From positions 1 through 37,215 of the forward strand of contig JAWOJB010000007.1 of the NCBI GenBank assembly GCA_046484325.1: 37,215 bases of DNA, in the 5' to 3' direction. The notes beneath the pieces are model-generated. The model was not told where the DNA came from and did not search any database. It saw nothing but the letters and a program-made list of their open reading frames with translations. Position numbers and translations under genes: made by a program. Source of the DNA: JAWOJB01 sp046484325. Lineage in GTDB: Bacteria; Actinomycetota; Acidimicrobiia; Spongiisociales; ZC4RG35. This document shows, one piece after another, positions 1 through 5,529 of the stretch (positions are counted from its first letter, which is position 1; each line of letters starts with the position of its first letter).

Positions 1-33
1 CGGGTCCCGTGGGTTCGAATCCCACTCCCTCCG
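1..33 (+). tRNA. 3' end of a class II tRNA, probably tRNA-Ser (cut by window start)
   Basis: A T-arm is complete (stem GTGGG/CCCAC around loop TTCGAAT, 9-25), followed by the acceptor 3' strand TCCCTCC and discriminator G33. The preceding CGGGTCCCG looks like the end of a long variable arm. That arm and the G discriminator suit a serine tRNA. The anticodon lies outside the window, so identity is inferred. Confidence 0.7.
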
Positions 34-35
34 CT

Positions 36-127
<92 letters not shown>

Positions 128-186
128 GACTAGTCGGGGACGTCAACGCCCGGCTCCCGGGTGGCCGGCCCCGGTAGGGTCCTCCC

Positions 187-1551
187 ATGGAGTTCGGCCT
201 TGGCGGACGCCCTCCGACTCGATACGTCGAGGCTGCCTCGGGGAACCTGGCGTACCAGGTCTTCGGCTCGGGCGAGCGCGACATCATGTTCGTCACGGGC
301 GGCATCTCCAACATCGATGCCGTGTGGGACGAGCCGTCGGCGGTCCGCTTCTTCGATAGGCTCGGTGGCCTGGGTCGGGTCATCCAGTACGACATGCGAG
401 GGTCCGGTGTGTCGGATCCGATCCCCGGCGAGACGATCTGGATGCCTCTCGAGGACAACATGACCGACGTCCTCTCCATCCTCGACGCCGCCGGCTCCGA
501 GCAGGCGGTTGTCTATGGCGACACCGAGGGAGGGCTGTCGGCGATGATGGTGGCCGCCACCAACCCGGAGCGTGTCTCGGCCCTCGTCCTCGTGAACTGT
601 GAGCCCCGCTTCCTCGAGGCCGAGGACTACCCGATCGGGATCTCAGAGGACGAAGCGGCCTCGCTCTCGCGGAAGTACGTCGCCCAGCACGGGACGACCG
701 GCGCCATGCTCAACCTGACCGCCCCGAGTGTGGCCGGCGACCAGCGGTTCCGGGCCTGGTGGACGAGGTATCAGCGGCTGGCGGTCCCACTCGGGCTGGT
801 GAAGCGCACCTTCGACTGGTTCTCCGTCGTGGACGTGCGGGCCGTCCTTCCGCTGATCCGGGTGCCTACGCTCGTCGTGGCCCGCCGGGACGCCCGCTTC
901 CACCGGCTCGTGTACGGCCGGTATCTGGCCGACCACATCGACGGAGCGGTGCTGAGGGTGGTGGAGGGTGCCGACACCCTCCCGTTCCACGCTGGTGACT
1001 TCGGTCCGGTCCTCGACCATGTGGAGGAGTTCCTCACGGGGCGGAGCGACGCTCCCCGGGTCGACCGGGTCCTCGCGACGGTGCTGTTCACCGACATCGT
1101 CGGGTCGACCGCGATGGCCGCATCGATGGGGGACGAACGATGGCTCGATCTGCTCCAGGAGCACGATCGGATCGCACGCGCCCAGTTGGCCCGGTTCCGG
1201 GGCCGAGAAATCACGATGACCGGCGACGGTTGTGTGGCCACGTTCGACGGCCCGGGCAGGGCGGTGGCCTGCGCCGCCGCCATGGTGGAGCAGATGGCCC
1301 AGATCGGCCTCACCGTCCGGGCGGGCATCCATACCGGAGAGGTGGAGTACCGGGCCGACGACATCGGTGGACTGGGAGTGCACATCGCCAGCCGGGTCAT
1401 GAGCCAGGCCGAGAGCGGCGGCATCCTCGTGTCCGGGACCGTCAAGGACCTGGTGGTCGGCTCGGGCCTCGAATTCCGATCGCGCGGCACATTCGACCTC
1501 AAGGGTGTCCCCGGCGAGTGGCAGCTCTTCGAGCTGGAGTCCCTGGGCTGA
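187..1551 (+). CDS. alpha/beta-hydrolase domain fused to class III nucleotidyl cyclase domain
   Basis: The 454-aa protein has an alpha/beta-hydrolase fold at about residues 12-285 and a class III adenylate/guanylate cyclase homology domain at about 292-452. It has no signal peptide or membrane segment, so it is probably cytosolic. The nucleophile elbow reads G-D-T-E-G (111-115), with Thr113 where hydrolases normally have Ser. In the cyclase half both metal-binding aspartates are visible (Asp303 in FTDIVGST and Asp347 in TGDG). The position that usually carries the purine-selecting Lys, four residues before Asp347, is Thr343. The architecture is common in mycobacteria and other actinobacteria, where the hydrolase part is thought to sense a ligand. 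Substrate and activity here are unknown. It lies alone between tRNA genes. ATG 187 is the first start consistent with the fold. Confidence 0.85.
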   Translation: MEFGLGGRPPTRYVEAASGNLAYQVFGSGERDIMFVTGGISNIDAVWDEPSAVRFFDRLGGLGRVIQYDMRGSGVSDPIPGETIWMPLEDNMTDVLSILDAAGSEQAVVYGDTEGGLSAMMVAATNPERVSALVLVNCEPRFLEAEDYPIGISEDEAASLSRKYVAQHGTTGAMLNLTAPSVAGDQRFRAWWTRYQRLAVPLGLVKRTFDWFSVVDVRAVLPLIRVPTLVVARRDARFHRLVYGRYLADHIDGAVLRVVEGADTLPFHAGDFGPVLDHVEEFLTGRSDAPRVDRVLATVLFTDIVGSTAMAASMGDERWLDLLQEHDRIARAQLARFRGREITMTGDGCVATFDGPGRAVACAAAMVEQMAQIGLTVRAGIHTGEVEYRADDIGGLGVHIASRVMSQAESGGILVSGTVKDLVVGSGLEFRSRGTFDLKGVPGEWQLFELESLG

Positions 1552-1650
1552 TGCCCTCATCGTGGGGGCTGACTCGGGCCTAACATGATGCGGGCCGGCA
1601 GGGATTCGCCCGAAGGTGGACGGAGGTGCTGTCGGCGTTCGACAACCCAT

Positions 1651-1724
1651 GCGCCCGTAGCTCAATTGGATAGAGCGTCTGACTACGGATCAGGAGGTTG
1701 GGGGTTCGAGTCCCTCCGGGCGTG
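1651..1724 (+). tRNA. tRNA-Arg(ACG), integration target
   Basis: The 74-nt tRNA has acceptor GCGCCCG (1651-1657) paired with CGGGCGT (1717-1723), discriminator G1724, anticodon loop CTACGGA (anticodon ACG) and T-loop TTCGAGT. An integrase gene ends 32 bp downstream on the other strand. The 3' half of the tRNA is repeated exactly at 8989-9035 and approximately at 11779 and 16813, so it serves as an attachment site that integration leaves functional. Confidence 0.95.
1678..1724 (+). repeat. attL: tRNA-Arg 3' half
   Basis: These 47 bp, from the anticodon stem through the discriminator base, are identical to 8989-9035. The base before (G1677 versus T8988) and the base after (C1725 versus T9036) differ, which defines the repeat limits. 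Confidence 0.92.
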
Positions 1725-1729
1725 CTACT

Positions 1730-1754
1730 GAAGCCCTTGCACTGCAAGGGCTTC
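1730..1754. terminator. Hairpin after tRNA-Arg
   Basis: A near-perfect inverted repeat GAAGCCCTTGCA / TGCAAGGGCTTC flanks a single central C. It lies between the tRNA 3' end and the convergent integrase stop codon, so it probably terminates transcription in both directions. A diverged copy follows the degraded tRNA remnant near 11823. Confidence 0.65.
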
Positions 1755-1756
1755 TC

Positions 1757-2896
1757 TCATCTTCCGCCGAGTTCGATTCCCCGTGACCGGTCTTTGGGCC
1801 GCGGTGGGGCCGCGGCATTTCGGGTCCTGATGTCATCGAGCCGTTTGACGAGATCGTCGACGTCGGAGGGGAACAGGTGGGTGTAGCGGTCCATGGTGAC
1901 GGTGATCGACGAGTGCCCGAGATGGACCTGGATGGCCTTGGGGGTGGCGCCAGCTGCGGCGAGGAGGCTGGCGCAGGTGTGTCGGAGGTCGTGGATCCTC
2001 AGGCCCTCGGGTAGCCCTGCTGCTTCGACGGCCTGGTACCAGACCTGTCGTCGGAAGTTGCTGTTGCGCAGCGGCGTCCCCGCTGGTGTGGTGAACACGA
2101 GCGCTGAGGGGTCGTCGGGGACGTGGCTGGCGAGGTACTGATCGAGGAGGTCTCGGAGGAATCCGGGGATCGCGACGTTGCGGCTCCGGTGGTTCTTCGT
2201 TGGCCCGAAGTGGAGGTGTCCGCCGACGTCGGCGAGCGATTCAGCGACCTCGATGCGGGAATGGGCCAGGTCGCATCGTTGGCGTCTGAGGGCTGCGGCT
2301 TCTCCCCAGCGGAGGCCGCCGTAGGCGAGGACGTAGACGAGAGTGCCGTAGGGCTTCTGGATGGTGCTGGCGAGCCGGTCGACTTGGTCGGCGTCGAGGA
2401 ACAGCATCTCCGCATTCGGAAGCCGCGGGGTGCTCGTGCCGTCGACCGGGTTCGAGGTGAGGTAGCCGGCGTCGACGGCGAGCGTCAACATGGCATGAAG
2501 CACCTGGCGGGCCTGTCGCACTCCCGATGGTCCGAGCCCGGAAGCCCGGAGGTCGGCGAGCCATTCCTCGACCTCCATGCGGTCGATGTGACGAATCTGA
2601 TAGTCGCCAAAGGTGGGCAGGACGTGGGCGTTGAGGTTCGAGCGGTACCCGGCGAGGGTCTTGGGCTTGAGATGTGACTTCGTGACCATCCAGCGCTGTG
2701 ACCATTCGGCCAGCGTGGTCTTCGACAGCCGAGGGTCGGTCCACTCGCCGCGGACCAGGTCGGCTTGGACGGTGGCCATGAACCGGTCGGCATCGGCCTT
2801 CCGGGCGAAGCTCCTTGAGCGTTCCCTCCCAGTCGGGTCTCGGTAGCGCACCCGCCACGGTTTCGGTCGGTCGGGTCGCTTCTCGATGTGCGCCAC
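1757..2896 (-). CDS. int: Tyrosine recombinase / integrase
   Basis: The 379-aa site-specific recombinase presumably catalyses integration and excision of the element at tRNA-Arg. It has an N-terminal arm-binding AP2-like domain (about 10-50), a SAM-like core-binding domain (about 60-145) and a C-terminal catalytic domain (about 165-350). The full catalytic set is visible: Arg196 (GGLRWGE), Lys234 (PTKNHRSR), His302 and Arg305 (HDLRHT), His328 (LGHSS) and Tyr338 (DRYTHL). The chosen start is GTG 2896, preceded by GAGGGAAGG. The reading frame is open to 3058, but the extra 54 residues are low-complexity and fit no family. The gene ends 32 bp from the tRNA 3' end. No excisionase gene is recognisable beside it. 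Confidence 0.93.
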   Translation of the reverse strand: MAHIEKRPDRPKPWRVRYRDPTGRERSRSFARKADADRFMATVQADLVRGEWTDPRLSKTTLAEWSQRWMVTKSHLKPKTLAGYRSNLNAHVLPTFGDYQIRHIDRMEVEEWLADLRASGLGPSGVRQARQVLHAMLTLAVDAGYLTSNPVDGTSTPRLPNAEMLFLDADQVDRLASTIQKPYGTLVYVLAYGGLRWGEAAALRRQRCDLAHSRIEVAESLADVGGHLHFGPTKNHRSRNVAIPGFLRDLLDQYLASHVPDDPSALVFTTPAGTPLRNSNFRRQVWYQAVEAAGLPEGLRIHDLRHTCASLLAAAGATPKAIQVHLGHSSITVTMDRYTHLFPSDVDDLVKRLDDIRTRNAAAPPRPKDRSRGIELGGR

Positions 2897-2960
2897 CGGC
2901 GGTACACCTTCCCTCGGTTGCTGCGACCTGCGTCGTCGTCTCCCGACAAGATGCGAGCCG

Positions 2961-3089
2961 ACCCTGTCATCGGAATGCCATTCACCCTGTTTTGCCCGGT
3001 CAGGGGCACATCCCTCGAACCCTCCAACCCGCCGAGCGGGCCAGCGTGGAGCCGTCATGACAGGGTTGCGAACACCCTCGCGACAGGGT
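2961..3089. promoter_or_regulatory. Cluster of ACCCTGTC/GACAGGGT repeats
   Basis: The copies are ACCCTGTCA (2961-2969), ACCCTGTTT (2984-2992), TGACAGGGT (3058-3066) and CGACAGGGT (3081-3089). Two copies point one way and two the other, upstream of int. They could be operator sites or recombination/excision accessory sites. The function is inferred from the arrangement only. Confidence 0.4.
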
Positions 3090-3442
3090 TGTGCGACACC
3101 GGTGAGCGCCGCGCGACCCTGGCATCCGTAGCGCCGACCTCCGACCTCATCGGTGGCGGCTCAGCCGCCGAACAGGGCGTCCCCGACGGTCCCTTGGGAT
3201 GCCGCGGCGGACGGGTCATCGCGGGTTGAGCGCTCCAGGAAGTTGCCGGGATGGCACTTCAATGACACGGCACCAGTCCACGATGAAGATCGTGAGCAGA
3301 CCGGACACCTGTCACAGAGGGGAGAATCGATGCCCAGGACCAGACTCACGACGACCGCACCGACAGAGCCCTACACGGCACCGGTAGCGAATCGCGTCAA
3401 CCACCCTCCAACAACACACGCACGTGCAACAAGTTGCGGAGT

Positions 3443-3456
3443 GTCTACACGTAGAC
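3443..3456. promoter_or_regulatory. Operator-like dyad GTCTAC-AC-GTAGAC
   Basis: A 6-bp inverted repeat with a 2-bp centre ends 13 bp before the start of the SEC-C gene. The spacing is too tight for a stable hairpin, so a dimeric repressor site is the more likely reading. No regulator is assigned. Confidence 0.35.
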
Positions 3457-3469
3457 CGGAGGGCCGGTG

Positions 3470-3981
3470 ATGGATCTCGATCGTGGCGTTCTGGCGAGGA
3501 TTGACCGCACGCTGTTGGCCGGTGTCGGACAGGGCGAGACGTACCGGATGGTGCGGGTGCCGGTGACGGCGGCGAAGTGGGCGGTCTGGAGACGGTGCTG
3601 CGAGTCGGCCGGCGTCTCGATGGCCGTGCTATCGCGGTGTTGATCGATCGGGAACTGGTCGGCGCGTTCGGCGATCAGTCCGCGGAACACCCTGCGGTGT
3701 TCGCGGAGCAGGCTGAAGAGGAGTTGGTCAAACGCCAGGCGCAGGTGGCTCGTCGTGAGGAGAAGGTGGCGGCCGTCGAGGAACGCCTCCGGGCGTGGAA
3801 CGCCCACCTCCGCAGTTGGGAGGTCGAGCTCGGCGTCCGCGAACGCCGGGTCGAATTCGCAGCGAAGATGGCCGTTCAAGCAGAGGAGGCGGAGACCCAG
3901 GTCGGTCGCAACGCACGTTGCCCATGTGGATCGGGACTCAAGTACACGCACTGCCACGGCATGCCCGACCGACAGCAGTGA
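3470..3981 (+). pseudogene. SEC-C motif protein gene with a -1 frameshift
   Basis: The first frame starts at ATG 3470, behind GGAGGG, and encodes 57 residues ending at TGA 3641-3643. The second frame, open through 3981, continues the same protein: a middle part rich in Glu/Arg heptads (coiled coil) and a C-terminal SEC-C zinc motif (GRNARCPCGSGLKYTHCHG). Restoring one G at about 3622 (ATGGCC to ATGGGCC) joins SAGVSM to GRAIAVLIDREL and gives a single protein of about 170 aa. SEC-C motifs bind zinc and often mediate protein contacts. Similar small coiled-coil/SEC-C proteins are familiar in actinobacterial mobile DNA. The shift may be a true mutation or a sequencing error in a G run. Confidence 0.65.
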
Positions 3982-4069
3982 GTGTTCCAGGCAATGGCTT
4001 GCTAGCGCCGACTTCCGGATCCCGGACGTCGGCGGGTGCTCGATATCGCGAGGCGGGTGGGTCCAGCCT

Positions 4070-4126
4070 CCTTTGGATCCTCTTGAGGTGGCTCTCGCAT
4101 CCTCGAAGGAGGAAAGGAGGTTGCGC
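4070..4126 (+). promoter_or_regulatory. Leader copy 1 (shared with 4733-4786)
   Basis: The stretch from CCTTTGGAT to GAAAGGAGG is closely similar in order and spacing to the leader of the next gene. Shared elements are CTTTGGAT, CTTGAGGT, a TCGCA.CCT block, GAAGG and the strong ribosome-binding site GAAAGGAGG. The duplication implies co-regulation, or origin of the second leader by copying. Confidence 0.6.
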
Positions 4127-4675
4127 ATGACACGCACCCACGCACGTACGGCAACGATCGTGCTCCTCGTCGTGGCCATGCTGGCGATCGCTGTGCCCGT
4201 GTTTGCAGGACGGTCGGTCGAGCGGCCGATTCGCGAGGACCTGTCCGGCTACATCGTCGGTATCGAGTTCGCCCCGAACTTCCCTGCCCACGCAGGCGTC
4301 ACGTTCGGTGGCCGCTGCAGTGTGCCCTCGCAATGGATCAGCACGATGTCGGGGACGGGCACGATCAGCCATCTCGGCAGGGTCTCGTGGACCACGGAGC
4401 ACTGCTTCCAGCTGTTCGCAGGGACCTTCAATGACGCCGAACTGGTCATCACCGCCGCCAACGGTGACAAGCTCTTCGCGACGTACAAAGGGGTCATGAC
4501 CGGCGAGACGACCTACGTCGAGACCATGGTCATCACCGGCGGCACGGGTCGCTTCGCAGGGGCCACCGGAACCGTCGACGAGACCGGGTGGTTTGACCCG
4601 GGCACCGGGTACATGGAGGTCACTGGACGAGGAACGATCACCTACGACTCGTCCAATCTTTCAGCGATGAAGTGA
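4127..4675 (+). CDS. Secreted beta-barrel-like protein of unknown function
   Basis: The 182-aa protein starts at ATG 4127, six bases after the strong site GGAAAGGAGG. Residues 1-28 form a signal peptide: an Arg/His-rich start, a hydrophobic core (TIVLLVVAMLAIAVPV) and an A-G cleavage region. The mature part is Gly/Thr-rich with alternating strands and contains TGGTGRFAGATG. That motif recurs in small secreted proteins with an allene-oxide-cyclase-like barrel. No catalytic residue can be named. It lies in the integrative element and shares its leader with the next gene, so both probably respond to one signal. The open frame extends upstream to 3755, but that part overlaps the SEC-C gene and is a shadow. 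Confidence 0.75.
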   Translation: MTRTHARTATIVLLVVAMLAIAVPVFAGRSVERPIREDLSGYIVGIEFAPNFPAHAGVTFGGRCSVPSQWISTMSGTGTISHLGRVSWTTEHCFQLFAGTFNDAELVITAANGDKLFATYKGVMTGETTYVETMVITGGTGRFAGATGTVDETGWFDPGTGYMEVTGRGTITYDSSNLSAMK

Positions 4676-4691
4676 TCGCATACGCCGAGGT

Positions 4692-4720
4692 GGAGGGAGC
4701 CTCGTCCCGGGGCTCCCTCC
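4692..4720 (+). terminator. Hairpin terminator
   Basis: GGAGGGAGCC (4692-4701) and GGCTCCCTCC (4711-4720) form a perfect 10-bp stem with a 9-nt loop, 16 bp after the stop of the secreted-protein gene. There is no clear U tract. Confidence 0.65.
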
Positions 4721-4732
4721 CTCGCGCCAGGG

Positions 4733-4786
4733 CCTTTGGATTCCCTTGAGGTCGCTGTCGCACCCTGAAGGTGAAAGGAGGTCGTC
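4733..4786 (+). promoter_or_regulatory. Leader copy 2 (shared with 4070-4126)
   Basis: This second copy of the leader includes CCTTTGGAT, CCTTGAGGT, GTCGCACCCTGAAGG and the ribosome-binding site GAAAGGAGG. It ends at the lipoprotein start codon. It lies just downstream of a terminator, so the two genes are likely separate units with the same control. Confidence 0.6.
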
Positions 4787-5428
4787 ATGCGGAAGACGAT
4801 GATCATGATGACGCTGGTACTGGCGTTGGTCGCGGGCGCATGTGCGGCTGAAGTGACTGAGTCCGATGAGTACCAGGCACTAGAGAACGAACTCGTCGCC
4901 GTCGAGCAGCAGCTGTCCGACACCGTGGCCCAACTCGAGGCGGCCACGGCGAACCAGGACACTTCGAACGCCGAGTCGGCGAGCTCGTCCGCTCGTCGCG
5001 ACCTGGCGCTCGAAGGCCTCGCGATGATGAAGAAGATCCTCGACGACCCCGAGTCGATCGGGACCGAGGACGAAGTCGTCAACCTGCTCGCGTCCTATGC
5101 CGCCGATGGCACCGTGATGGATGACGACGTCTTCGGCGCCGTTCCTTATCGACAGGCGTGGCACAACACCCTCTACGGCGGTGCGTTCGATGCCAGGATC
5201 GACATCTACGACTACTGGGTGTCCGAGGACGGATCCCAGGGTGGCGTCCTGTGGATCTGGCACGGCCTGAACGCAAAGGGCAATCCGTTCGAGCTGCCGG
5301 GCATCAGCTTGACCGAGTTCGACGAGGACGGGCTGATTGCGTATGAGCTGGTCACCTATCCGTATCCGGACGATTACGTGCAGGTGGCCGTACTGGGGAA
5401 CGGGTCGCCGACCCCGTCCACGGGATAG
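4787..5428 (+). CDS. Exported SnoaL/NTF2-like protein, probable lipoprotein
   Basis: The 213-aa protein starts at ATG 4787 behind AAAGGAGG. An N-terminal export signal ends in VAGACA, giving a probable lipidated Cys19, although the lipobox is not ideal. Residues 25-60 are a Glu/Gln-rich coiled coil (YQALENELVAVEQQLSDT). From about 70 onwards the protein resembles a SnoaL/NTF2-like alpha+beta cone: helix, then LLASYAADGTVMDDDVFG, and strands ending in GLIAYELVTYPYP. Such folds bind small hydrophobic ligands or act as isomerases or hydrolases. No catalytic residues can be assigned here. Its leader matches that of the upstream secreted protein. Confidence 0.72.
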   Translation: MRKTMIMMTLVLALVAGACAAEVTESDEYQALENELVAVEQQLSDTVAQLEAATANQDTSNAESASSSARRDLALEGLAMMKKILDDPESIGTEDEVVNLLASYAADGTVMDDDVFGAVPYRQAWHNTLYGGAFDARIDIYDYWVSEDGSQGGVLWIWHGLNAKGNPFELPGISLTEFDEDGLIAYELVTYPYPDDYVQVAVLGNGSPTPSTG

Positions 5429-5459
5429 GCGCACGGGGACATGGTCGACATGCAGGCAC

Positions 5460-5495
5460 CGCAGATCCGCCGGACGAGGGGACGGCGGATCTGCG
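5460..5495. terminator. 13-bp perfect inverted repeat before the SARP gene
   Basis: Bases 5460-5472 (CGCAGATCCGCCG) and 5483-5495 are exact reverse complements with a 10-nt loop. It could terminate the lipoprotein transcript. It also sits 34 bp before the regulator start codon, so it could instead be an operator for autoregulation. Confidence 0.5.
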
Positions 5496-5529
5496 CGCGG
5501 GAAGCCCTGTTCGTAGACTCGGCGGGGCG

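Larger units (their letters stand above)
2897..3469. other. Integrase-SEC-C intergenic region
   Basis: This 573-bp divergent intergenic region shows no convincing gene. It holds a cluster of ACCCTGTC/GACAGGGT repeats (2961-3089) and a dyad just before the SEC-C gene (3443-3456). Short open frames here have no recognisable domains or good ribosome-binding sites. Confidence 0.5.

Noticed and set aside
643..1665. 340-codon minus-strand open frame
   Set aside because: It is antisense to the hydrolase-cyclase gene, low in complexity, and runs into tRNA-Arg.
2897..3058. 54-residue N-terminal extension of the integrase
   Set aside because: It has no family similarity, and GTG 2896 has a good ribosome-binding site directly before the arm-binding domain.
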